Assembly: GCF_035046505.1 (NCBI RefSeq)
Contig: NC_089829.1
Span: 2,836,001-2,900,000 of the forward strand
Length of the DNA stretch: 64,000 nt
DNA from: Tiliqua scincoides
Lineage: Eukaryota; Chordata; Lepidosauria; Squamata; Scincidae
Direction: 5' to 3'
Both the position numbers and the translations under genes were made by a program. This document shows, in pieces, positions 10,801 to 19,354 of the stretch (positions are counted from its first letter, which is position 1; each line of letters begins with the position of its first letter). The notes beneath the pieces are model-generated. The model ran no database searches. It was given only the letters and a program-made list of their open reading frames with translations, and was not told the origin of the DNA.

Positions 10801-12289
10801 AGTCACAGTCAAGAGCTGTTACAGATAGCTGATTGTGCCTTGTTTGCCAGGAAATGTTTGCCAGGAAATTCAAACCAGCCCCTGAGCAAACCCATCATCG
10901 CCCAGAAATGAATTTCCAGCACAATGTGAGCCCATGCCACGACACACCTCCCGGGGTAAACCATGTCTCGTCCACATGAGGCCTTACTCACTGCGATCGC
11001 CACCGCGGGACATCCCCACTGCCTGGACTCAGGGGGCGAGACACAGGTGCCTTTTTGTGCTCCAACTTTGCTGGGAGGAAAACACCTTCTGCTCTGCACT
11101 GCCCCTTGGCAGCCAACCCCTTGCAGAAAGCTGAAAATCCCAAGCAGGGGACATAGGCCAGCTGAGTCTCTCTAAGAGGCTTAAGGCTAATGATTAAGGA
11201 GGCCAGTTACTCACTGTGACTCCAGATGTCTGGGCACAGGGAGTGGGGAATGAGAGGGCTGGGAAGGCTTTGATTCATACCTAATTACAACTGTATCCTC
11301 AAGATTGGCCCATTTGGAGTTCATTTATCCAGCTCACCAGGGTTGCCATCAAATGCTGCCCTCCCTCCTTCCTGCCCCCCCCCATTGCTAATAAGGACAC
11401 AAGAAAAACCCTTGCTGGATCAAATCGAGACGTGTGTGTCTAATCCAGCCTCTTCTTTCCAGCAGTGCCAGGAACACGCCCACAAGAGGTCCACAAAAGC
11501 AGGACAGAGAGCTCACTGCCCTTCCCCACAGTCTGTTTTAAATCCTTGGGAAATTTTTTACTCCACCTTTGCATGCAAAGGAAAATGTCACGGTTTACAG
11601 GGCTTATGTAAAAGCATAATTGCAGACACACAGAAATAGCGGCAAAATAAACAACACAAGGACCTGGAAGGCAACATCAGACCTGAGCAGTTGGTGCTCA
11701 GAGATAGACTACACATGGAGGTTCTACTTAGTGGGCAGGAGCGCACCCTGCCAACTTGGTGCATTTTTATAGTGGCTGTCTTATATTTAGCAGGAGGAGA
11801 GCAACTGTACGCCTGTCTGTCTTCCGGTTGTTTTTTTTAAAGAATGGGACTCCTTTTCATATTACTTTGCTAATATGCTCCATGAAATTTTGTATAAGCC
11901 ATCCTATAAAGAATTTGAAACAGGTTCTTGCCCAATGAAGTTTACAACATAGTTGCCGATATTGACTAGACATTGATACATGGCACCTCTGCCATGAATT
12001 TACTAATTTCCTTTTAAAGTTGTTTAAGCCACTGGCTATTACCACTTTGTCTGAAAGTGGATTCCATACAATAATGACAGGGATGGACATAACGCAATAG
12101 CAAACCGCACACCTCTGACTCAGGCCAGAGGTCTACCGGCTGTAGTGGTTCATCATAGCACATGGAGAAACCACAGATTCAAGACTATGAAGCAAACTAT
12201 TTACCTGATCTCACATAGCTGCTGAAATGAGGTGATGTGTTCTCTTTCCTCCTGCCTCTGTGGAACCTGCTTCGGTTCTCCATGCCCAT
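1678..12289 (-). CDS. C1orf167: C1orf167-like protein with SFI1-like Trp repeats (partial, 3' end outside window)
   Basis: Ten coding exons were joined: 12205-12289, 7395-9247, 6747-6790, 6604-6636, 5358-5577, 5065-5231, 4241-4338, 3405-3591, 2210-2385 and 1678-1831. Every junction has AG/GT borders and matching phase, giving about 1005 residues. The N-terminal ~660 residues are Ser/Pro-rich and low in known motifs. The C-terminal part repeats a short Phe-x-x-Trp unit with charged helices between: SFGAW, ALKW, SFRRW, AAFRLW, DAFRTW, CFNAW, CFRQW, AAFQIW. Several of these units are rebuilt only when exons are joined. In SFI1 such repeats bind centrin; that role here is inference. The name rests mainly on position: human C1orf167 lies next to AGTRAP in the same direction. 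The last exon ends at a strong donor (AA/GTAAGTG), so the gene probably runs on to the left, although a TAA follows in frame if the donor is not used. Function is not established. Confidence 0.78.
2210..2385 (-). CDS. C1orf167: C1orf167-like exon with two Phe/Trp repeats
   Basis: Acceptor ATCTTTCCAG, donor GTGAGG, 176 nt, phase 2 in and phase 1 out. It encodes CFNAWKSFAERE and CFRQWALM. The first residue, Arg, is completed across the join with the previous exon. Confidence 0.8.
2538..2573. repeat. CA/CT microsatellite
   Basis: Dinucleotide run of CA followed by CT. Confidence 0.9.
2597..2824 (+). mobile_element. hAT-type non-autonomous element (family E)
   Basis: 228-bp element with ends CAGCCATTTTCAACC and TTGAAAATCACTG. 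It is flanked by GACTACAC and GACTACAT, an 8-bp target duplication with one mismatch. A second copy lies at 28965-29193 in opposite orientation. Confidence 0.82.
2877..3117. mobile_element. Possible hAT-type element with imperfect inverted ends
   Basis: Begins CTAGTGTAGCCAGAGG and ends ATCTGGCTATGCTATTAG, weak inverted ends similar to other hAT-like elements here. The inside contains two direct copies of CAATACTTACTGTG. Confidence 0.4.
3405..3591 (-). CDS. C1orf167: C1orf167-like exon with two Phe/Trp repeats
   Basis: Acceptor CAACACAG, donor GTAAGC, 187 nt. It encodes AAFRLWCLQKE and DAFRTWRSH, two clear SFI1-like units about 30 residues apart. Confidence 0.85.
3835..3965 (-). repeat. SINE-like 3' end with TTA tail
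   Basis: ATT repeats followed by GTAGTCCGCCTTTCTCCCC and AAGGCGGCTAACAAC, a common dispersed reptile repeat end read on the minus strand. A relative lies at 24567-24640. Confidence 0.6.
4241..4338 (-). CDS. C1orf167: C1orf167-like exon
   Basis: Acceptor TTTTTCCAG, donor GTAAGT, 98 nt, phase 2 in and phase 1 out. It encodes AEGNLWLQLHRTQG and a charged helix. Confidence 0.8.
4383..4780 (+). repeat. tRNA-like SINE, degraded
   Basis: Has GATAGCAGAGTGGTTAGAGG (tRNA-like A box region), a degenerate B box, then AAATGGGGACAATAATATTC and an ATT tail. Inside C1orf167-like introns. The same family is seen at 45835-45980 and 52232-52440. Confidence 0.6.
5065..5231 (-). CDS. C1orf167: C1orf167-like exon
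   Basis: Acceptor TTTTCAG, donor GTGAGA. In the phase set by the previous exon it reads WQAVIAKKQKERG and stays open to the end. The other frame that is open here (starting MAGCDSQ) is a shadow. Confidence 0.82.
5358..5577 (-). CDS. C1orf167: C1orf167-like exon with SFI1-like repeats
   Basis: Acceptor TTCTTGCAG, donor GTGAGC, 73 codons. It holds the units SFGAW and ALKW and ends TSFRR. The next exon begins with Trp, so the join rebuilds FRRW. Confidence 0.85.
6604..6636 (-). CDS. C1orf167: C1orf167-like micro-exon (33 nt)
   Basis: A 33-nt exon with a pyrimidine-rich acceptor ending GAAAG and a strong donor GTAAGT. Phase 2 in and phase 2 out, encoding SPELLTWDSWE. The two Trp residues and the exact phase fit support it, but the acceptor is only fair. 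Confidence 0.55.
6747..6790 (-). CDS. C1orf167: C1orf167-like exon (44 nt)
   Basis: Short exon with acceptor CTTGCAG and donor GTAACA, encoding KLKGDHGPMDGQRI and ending in phase 2. It joins both neighbours without a frame break. Confidence 0.7.
7072..7145 (+). mobile_element. CR1-like 3' fragment
   Basis: GACAACTTCAAAAGGGGACT then GACAAATGAATGGGGGACA is the C-terminal FKRGLDKF coding end of CR1, on the plus strand. Confidence 0.55.
7395..9247 (-). CDS. C1orf167: C1orf167-like large exon
   Basis: A single 1853-nt open exon of 617 codons plus two bases, far longer than any other exon in the window. Its acceptor is the pyrimidine-rich TGTCCCTGCAG before 9247 and its donor is GTGAGC after 7395. 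The product is Ser/Pro-rich with many SS and SP pairs and no domain I can name. A very large early exon followed by small ones fits the C1orf167 family. Confidence 0.85.
9248..12204. other. C1orf167: Intron 1 of C1orf167-like gene
   Basis: No exon was recognised. It holds a ~90-bp MITE remnant (9456-9550) and one TWA-flanked MITE (10003-10180). Confidence 0.6.
10003..10180. mobile_element. PIF/Harbinger-type MITE (family A), copy 1
   Basis: Ends GGGCGCAATCCTAACC and a degenerate inverted copy (GTTAGGATTTTGGCC). Flanked on both sides by TTA. Confidence 0.75.
12205..12289 (-). CDS. C1orf167: C1orf167-like coding exon 1
   Basis: The whole exon is 12205-12336 (acceptor TTGTCAG at its upstream border, donor GTAAAT at its end). 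Of the two open frames, only the one starting MGMENRSRF at 12289 reaches the next exon in phase (ends phase 1, then AA of the 7395-9247 exon makes Glu). A second Met at 12283 could also be the start. Upstream exons, if any, would be non-coding. Confidence 0.68.
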
Positions 12290-13504
12290 CTGAGGAAACT
12301 TTTGTGTCTTCAGACCAAGGTTGGGAAAAGTCCACTCTGACAACAGCAAAGCAGGGACATCTGCCAGTTACCTGGTAGGGCAAAGGAACAGAAAAACAGC
12401 AAAGGCGTAGAGGACACTGCACCAATGACCACAAGTGGCTAACAAGGGGCTTGGATGGGAAGGGGACCTCCAAGATTTGGTTTCACAGGCCTGCCCAAGC
12501 AGGAGCAAACTAGGCGGCCATAGCAATAGCTCAGCCTCAGTTTGCCACCTGCAAAATGGGCACAACCTGTCTCATGAGATCTGGACAGCATTAAATAGTG
12601 ACACAGGGCACCAGTTCCTCACCCTCTGGCCACCTCTCACTCCTAACTTAAGATTTGGACATTTCGCCAGCTATTGCTCACCCAATTTCAAGGCTGTCAA
12701 AGGGACAAGAATTTTGCTTAAAAAGAAGAATAAAAACTGAGATTCTTTATCTGCACTCTGGTCTATTTAGGTGTTTGTGGACTGGTGGTTATGATCCTGA
12801 ACTGGGTATAAGGAGAGGGGAACTCTGTTCTGCTCAAGGGTGCACAAAGCCAAGCGCTTCCATTAAAAAGGTATACAGTACATATTTAAATCTACTAGTC
12901 AGCTAGCAGACAGCACCTTTTCAATTGATTAAAAGAACATTAAAACATCAGTTGATCTGAAAAATCAGGTCCTTGTCACTGTCCTATGTCACACAAATGC
13001 AAAGCAGCCCAAAATCCAAATTCCTTTTAGAAAATACCTGCCTTAAAAGAGGGTGACAAGGATATCTTCAAAATACACGTGAAACACTTTTGCACACTCA
13101 GAAAGTAACAAGCAAATATTAAGTAACAGGAATGTCAGTTTCCTTCAATCCCCAGTCCTTACTGGAAGGACAAAGGGCCACATCTTCCATGCACTTCACC
13201 CTTATTTATTGATATTGTTCGATTTATAGATATTGCGTTTTTGCCTGCTGAGCAGTTTGGAAAAGCAGTCTACAAATACTCTAGCAAACATGTAAGCAAA
13301 ACAATAACCACAAGTACAATCACCTTGGCGGCTAAGATGGTAATCTTGGCAAGGAGAAGTGAGTAACCACCTCCAGTCAAAAGAGAGTAAGGGGGTTCTA
13401 CAGTCTATTTTAAATATCCTTGTAGCCATTTAAAGCAGAAAGGGGCCATCACACAGGGATAGGGTGGATATATTGCATGCAGAAGGTCCTGGGTTCAGTT
13501 CAAC

Positions 13505-13822
13505 CCCAGGCAGGAATGTACTTCTGCCATACCTGGAGCAGGGATGTGCGGTGGGCAGGGCTGGGGATGCAGGTGAGGCAGAGCCTCCCCACTGGAGTCC
13601 TTTGCAAAGCACCGCCATGTGAGGCACCCAAGCAGCCACAACCCATGCGCAGAGCAGGTGAGGCAGCGCATGGGTTGTGGGTGCTTGGGTACCTCACATG
13701 GTGGCAGCACTTTGCAAAGGACTCCAGCAGGGAGGCTGTGCCTCACCTGCCTCCCCAGCGCCCCCCCACCGCACGTCCCTGCTCCAGGTAGGGCAGAAGC
13801 ACTTTCCTCCCTGAAACCCTGC
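13505..13822. repeat. Large palindrome with hairpin transposon (family C)
   Basis: The core 13539-13781 starts CAGGGATGTGCGGTGGG and ends in the inverse, CCCACCGCACGTCCCTG. The two arms of about 120 bp are complementary with scattered mismatches. Complementarity continues some 30 bp beyond the element ends on each side (TACCTGGAG against CTCCAGGTA). Confidence 0.8.
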
Positions 13823-14304
13823 AGAGCCAGCCTGTGCTGACAGTTCTGACCTAGAGGGACCAGGGGACCTGTTAGTTAAGTCCCACTGAACTCAGCAGAA
13901 TTTAACTTGTATCAGGTTGCACAGCAAACCAGGCTGATATTTGTGGGTCATATGATTTGAAGGGACGTTTTGGATTAGATCAAAGCCAGGTTTGCACTCT
14001 CTGTTTTGAGGTGCTCAATTAACTGGGGCTGGGTGGTGCCCCCATTTCAATCCCTCCTCTCCCCCTCCCCTCTTTCACCCTGGATTCCCCCTCCTCTCAA
14101 TTGCTCCAAGAGAAAAGGATCTTTTGCGTACAGAGTGGCTGTGGGGGGGGGGGGGCTTGCAGGGACTGGAGGGTGGGGGTCTCACCTGTGCTGAGTGGAG
14201 GCGACCTGGATGCACTTTGCAGGAAAAAAGGACAGGGAGGAAGGAGAGACTGTGAGGCTGGGGAGGGGGCTCCTGCCATGGGCGAAGGAGAAGGAAAGGG
14301 GCTC

Positions 14305-14446
14305 ATAAGAACATAAGAACAGCCCCACTGGATCAGGCCATAGGCCCATCTAGTCCAGCTTCCTGTATCTCACAGCGGCCCACCAAATGCCCCAGGGAGC
14401 ACACCAGGTAACAAGAGACCTGCAAGGCCTCCTGGGAATTGTAGTT
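14305..14446 (-). mobile_element. CR1 3' end, short copy
   Basis: TAAGAACATAAGAACAGCC, then AGGCCCATCTAGTCCAGC and CACAGCGGCCCACCAAATGC: the 3' untranslated end of the CR1 family, repeated at the start of the next element. Confidence 0.85.
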
Positions 14447-15704
14447 TAAGAACATAAGAACAGCCCCACTGCATCAGGCCATAGGCCCATCTAGTCCAGC
14501 TTCCTGTATCTCACAGCGGCCCACCAAATGCTCCAGGGAGCACACCAGATAACAAGAGACCTCATCCTGGTGCCCTCCCTTGCATCTGGCATTCTGACTT
14601 AACCCATTCCTAAAATCAGGAGGTTGTGCATACACATCATGGCTTATACCCCATAATGGATTTTTCCTCCAGAAACTTGTCCAATCCCCTTTTAAAGGCG
14701 ACTAGGCTAGACGCCAGCACCACATCCTGTGGCAAGGAGTTCCACAGGCCGACCACACGCTGAGTAAAGAAATATTTTCTTTTGTCTGTCCTAACCCGCC
14801 CAACACTCAATTTTAGCGGATGTCCCCTGGTTCTGGTGTTATGTGAGAGTGTAAAGAGCATCTCCCTATCCACTCTGTCCATCCCCTGCATAATTTTGTA
14901 TGTCTCAATCATGTCCCCCCTCAGGCGTCTCTTTTCTAGGCTGAAGAGACCCAAACGCCGTAGCCTTTCCTCATAAGGAAGGTGCCCCAGCCCCGTAATC
15001 ATCTGAGTCGCTCTCTTTTGCACCTTTTCCATTTCCACTATGTCTTTTTTGAGATGCGGCGACCAGAACTGGACACAATACTCCAGGTGTGGCCTTACCA
15101 TCGATTTGTACAACGGCATTATAATACTAACCGTTTTGTTCTCAATACCCTTCCTAATGATCCCAAGCATAGAATTGGCCTTCTTCACTGCCACCGCACA
15201 TTGGGTCGACACTTTCATCGACCGGTCCACCACCACCCCAAGATCTCTCTCCTGATCTGTCACAGACAGCTCAGAACCCATCAGCCTATATCTAAAGTTT
15301 TGATTTTTTGCCCCAATGTGCATGACTTTACACTTACTGACATTGAAGCGCATCTGCCATTTTGCTGTCCATTCTGCCAGTCTGGAGAGATCCTTCTGGA
15401 GCTCCTCACAATCACTTCTGGTCTTTACCACTCGGAAAAGTTTGGTGTCGTCTGCAAACTTGGCCACTTCACTGCTCAATCCTGTCTCCAGGTCATTTAT
15501 GAAGAGGTTGAAAAGCACAGGTCCCAGGACAGATCCTTGGGGCACACCGCTTTTCACCTCTCTCCATTGTGAAAATTGCCCATTGACACCCACTCTCTGC
15601 TTCCTGGCCTCCAACCAGTTCTCAATCCACGAGAGGACCTGTCCTCTAATTCCCTGACTGTGGAGTTTTTTCAGTAGCCTTTGGTGAGGGACCGTGTCGA
15701 ACTT
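14447..15704 (-). mobile_element. CR1 LINE, 5'-truncated
   Basis: On the minus strand one frame of about 350 codons encodes CR1 reverse transcriptase: [32 protein letters not shown], the catalytic motif FADDTKLF, and the C-terminal MVRPHLEYC and FKRGLDKF. It lacks the endonuclease and the start of the RT. The frame is open, so the copy is fairly young. Sequence beyond 15704 is unrelated GC-rich DNA. Confidence 0.93.
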
Positions 15705-15938
15705 ACCACTTACCGCTCCACTTACCGTTGCGCCTCTCGCCCTGCCGCGCCCTCCTTTCGAACAGGCGGAAAGGCAGCGGGGGGGGGGGGGCCTGGGAAG
15801 CCAAGGTGGGGCTTGCACGGCCAACGGGGCCCCGGCAGGGAGTCCCCGAGGGACGAAGTGCAATGGACCGTTCTCTGCAGCTGCATTAGGATCGCTCCTG
15901 CCCCAGGACTTTCAGGCGCTGCTGCCGGGTTGCCTGTG

Positions 15939-16095
15939 CGCCGGTGGCGTAGCCACGTAGCCGGTGGCGTAGCAAGGGGCCCCTCCCCTCAGGAGCCATT
16001 CCAGGCGGGGGGAGCAAAACGGAGGCTCCTTTGTACGCTGCGGGGCGGCTCCCTGCAAAACTTAGTGCTTTGCACCCCCTCTAGCTACCCACTGG
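15939..16095. mobile_element. hAT-like hairpin element (family D), degraded
   Basis: Starts with two near copies of CCGGTGGCGTAGC and ends AGCTACCCACTGG. The inside (CAAAACTTAGTGCTTTGCAC) matches the element at 49536-49749. Confidence 0.6.
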
Positions 16096-17289
16096 CGCGC
16101 GCGTCTGTCCCCCCCCTTTTTTTAGGGGGCAACAGATTAGTACACAGGTGTGTGGGTGAGATGAATGATGTTCCAAGTGGGGCAGCCAACAACACATCGC
16201 TCAAGAGGGCCAAGGTCAATCGGGGCCAGCCCAAGGCCTCCTGGCAACTCAGATGATGTGCCCAGCGCTCCCTCTCCTTACCTGACTTCTGGTCTTCCAC
16301 TCCCTGGACTGGGAAAGGAAGAGAGGGATGGAGGAGAAGAGACACTCCCTAACCACCTGCTCTCCTCTGTTCTGGCTTTTCTGCCCCCCCCCCCCCTTTT
16401 CCAGTACAGGGAGCTGGAGGAAGGGCAGTGGACACAAGTGGGTGGACAGAGGTGGGAGACACCGCCAGCATGCCCCCCCCAGGCATCCACCTAACTTGGC
16501 CTCATAGATGAGCCGGTCCTGCCTCCAGCTGGCGCCTCAACATTTCATAGCTCTTGGAGGGGTACTGAGCATGCCCAAGTCACATAAGGCTGTTCCCTTT
16601 GGGGGGGTCCTTTGTTTTTTGTTCTTCATTCACCAACTTACCTACTTCTGGATATCTCGGATGTCCCCCACATATGCAGAATCCACGACCTTGCCCCTGG
16701 ACGGCCTAGTTTTGCACACAAATTGATAGGCACTCTATAAAATGAGCTCTCCATTAGATGTATAGATACTTTTTGTGACCAGCCACCTCCCCTGCCTGTC
16801 AAACAACAAAAGGTGACTTCCGTGGCCCAGCACAGGCCCTGTGAGCTCCAGCCTTGCTGGCACATAAGTGCACATACATGTGGCTGGGAGCTCTAGCAGC
16901 ACTGCCCATGATGCTGAGCAAGTAGAGACCCTAGGATGGAACGCATATAAAATAGGACACACATTTGTCAAGCTATCAAACTTCAGGATGTAGGCTGTCC
17001 ACCACAAGAGCAAACAGTCTTCACCTCCAGGCGACTAATCGAGGTCTTCCAAAGTAGCTTCTTAGACTTCGAATAACACCCCCAAGTTAACTCAGAAGCC
17101 CTGTTGAGTTCACCTGACTTGTAAACTCAACAGCATCAACAGCAAACGAATACAGAGAAACATTTTGTGGGCAAAGAAACATCAGGCATGTTTGTACATC
17201 TGTACCAAAAGAAGGAAAGCCTTTTGAAAAGACAAAGAAGTCAGGAAGTGGAATTCTAAGCAGGAAATCTGACAAGATACCAAAGAGTG

Positions 17290-17610
17290 ACACTCACAAA
17301 AGAGAAACCCTGCTGCATCAGGCCAAGCAACCATCTAGTTCAGCATCTGTTCCCCACACTGACTCACTTCTAGGATACAAGCACAAAAGAAAGGCATACT
17401 TTTCTCTCCCATCGCTACTGAAGGATACTGTCACTAAAACCAGAATTGGCGCATAGTGGTCATGATTATTAGCCACTGACAGACTATGACTTCCACTGTC
17501 TTCCATGACTTGCTCCAATCTCCTTTTCAAACCATCCAGGTTAGCCGCCATCACCCCATCTTGTGCCAGTGAGTGCCGCAGACTACTCATGCACTGCGCA
17601 GAGAACACAC
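17290..17610 (-). mobile_element. Old CR1-type 3' end
   Basis: Minus strand reads GGCTAATAATCATGACC and, near the end, GCTGAACTAGATGGTTGC then CTGATGCAGCAGGG, the typical end of reptile CR1/L2 copies. Strongly diverged. Confidence 0.65.
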
Positions 17611-17804
17611 CCCCACCCTATTTTCAGCTATGATGGCTCTCATGTTTCTCTTATTGTCAGATTGCAGCAGAATCTTATTGTCAGAAACCAGATTAACTGG
17701 AAGCAGTGATGCTTGTTCCTTAACTTGGGTCTATTTTCAGTGACAGATTCATGTAAAGAAACATGCTGTAAGACAGAAAGTTAGCTCACTGACCTCTGGT
17801 TTGT

Positions 17805-17950
17805 GTGCTCCAGGACACAGATCAATCTCTGGCAGCACCTCTAAGTAGGGCTAGAAAAGACCCGATTGAAATCCTGAAGAGATGCTGCCAGTCAGTGCTA
17901 AGCTAGATGGACTGAGGGCCTGACTCAGCAATTACATAGCTTCGTACTTT
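17805..17950 (+). repeat. tRNA-like SINE (family H)
   Basis: CAATCTCTGGCAGCACCTC, GAAGAGATGCTGCCAGTCAG and TGACTCAGCAATTACATAGC mark a common squamate SINE. Other copies: 35480-35600 (minus), 48545-48715, 54505-54650. Confidence 0.6.
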
Positions 17951-18591
17951 CCTATTCACTAACTCAAAATTGCCTGGCTGCTGAGTTGCCTCAAATCAGT
18001 CCCAGAGTTGCACATCTCCCCGTCTTGATGTAAAACTAGGGATCCCAGCGCTTTTGAAATGGTTGCCACATATCTCTTCTGCAGGACTCTTTTGTCTTCA
18101 GTTATCATGCTAGTGGCGTAATTCGGCACAGGAAGTTGCCACAAGGTCACCTACAACAAGCACGTGCAGGAAGACAATGACTGCAGCCATAGCAGATTAA
18201 AAGAGTTACATAGTTTTGGGTGGAAGAAGATTTGCTAGCAGGGAAAGCAGAACTTTGAGGGGGCTGTGTGGTGGCAATGCTCCCCCCTTCTCCTGTGCGC
18301 TCAGCAGCTTCCAAAAATGACCTATCCTAGAAGCTTGTTTCTGGCAAGGAAATGCAAAAGGGGGGGGACCTTTCTATGCCCCTATATTTGATTCAAGGCC
18401 AGCTGTGCCTCTAGGCCCCCCCATTTTCCAAACACCTGGCTTCATGTATGTCTCGTTTTAAATATTTTTAGCAGAAACACAATAGAGGAATATTTTTAAA
18501 ATAAAGATTTAAAAATGAAGGCAATGTACAAATCTAGCAGGATTCAGCCTGACCGAGTCTCAGGCAGAAAGCCTGACAGCTGGAAAACATT

Positions 18592-18597
18592 TTTATT
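18592..18597 (-). promoter_or_regulatory. AGTRAP: Candidate poly(A) signal of AGTRAP
   Basis: AATAAA on the minus strand about 640 nt after the AGTRAP stop, the first good hexamer downstream. Confidence 0.45.
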
Positions 18598-19238
18598 ACA
18601 AATATTTAATTCTCCTTAGAAAGGTGCAAAACAAAAGCAAGAAGAGGAATGACTGCAACTGAAGGCACAAAGAGCTTGTCACAGGTGAGCTGATATTGGC
18701 AGCTGCTAGGCAGGGACTCTTTCCCAGAGCATGGCACAGACATTGGAAAAGGACACAGTCTTGTTACTTCATCCCAGAGAAGCTACTTGGCTCTTGTCAG
18801 TGGACAGACCTTTGACATACGACTCTTTGTGGAGTATTTACTCTCTTGGGTACGTCACCATCAGAGAAGGGCAAGTCAAGAGCACAAACAGGATATACTA
18901 GCCCAATTCCTGGAACCCAGGTCTTCCATGCCAATGTGTTTATGGGTTTAATCAGCAACAGCGTGGAGAGAACTTGGGCAGAGGGATATGAAGGCGGCAC
19001 TTCAAGCTGTTTGTATGACATCCCACCACAGAGTATACAAAGCATTCTCCAAAGCAAACACCATTTCTGTGTTTGTGGCAGGAATATAAAAAAAAATATA
19101 GATACTAGTTCTGGCTCAAGGATCTGCAGGTGCTTTTAGACAATAATTCCTCTAGAGGAGGAAGGAATGTACAATGAAAAGGTGAGGCAGTTCATTTTCA
19201 TGGGGGAAACCATGGTCTTTGTCTCCAAAGAGAGAGCC

Positions 19239-19354
19239 TCAGTAGGGACGAGGGGGAGCAGACTTGCTAGCCACATCTGGGTACAAATGTGGTGGCTGGT
19301 CTGGGTTATCGATGGATTGGTATGATGAGTGATCTTGGCCCACGCGGAAAGTCC
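19239..19354 (-). CDS. AGTRAP: AGTRAP exon 5 with stop
   Basis: Acceptor CTTCCCTAG. It encodes TFRVGQDHSSYQSIDNP and ends KSAPPRPY, stop TGA at 19241-19239. Human has DRSAYQTIDSAEAP at this place. Confidence 0.93.

Larger units (their letters stand above)
12337..18590. other. Region between C1orf167-like coding start and AGTRAP 3' end
   Basis: No protein-coding exon recognised. It holds a hairpin transposon, two CR1 copies, a CpG-rich transposon relic at 15.7-16.1 kb, an old CR1-type 3' end and SINEs. Confidence 0.6.

Noticed and set aside
12201-12473. 90-codon frame MEVPFPSKPLV on the minus strand
   Set aside because: It crosses the exon acceptor at 12337 and its frame does not join the next exon in phase.
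14982-15572. 196-codon open frame on the plus strand
   Set aside because: Antisense shadow of the CR1 reverse transcriptase; the same shadow appears at 47773-48240.
14637-15863. 408-codon open frame on the minus strand
   Set aside because: It is the CR1 reverse transcriptase plus some unrelated GC-rich sequence at its start, not a host gene.
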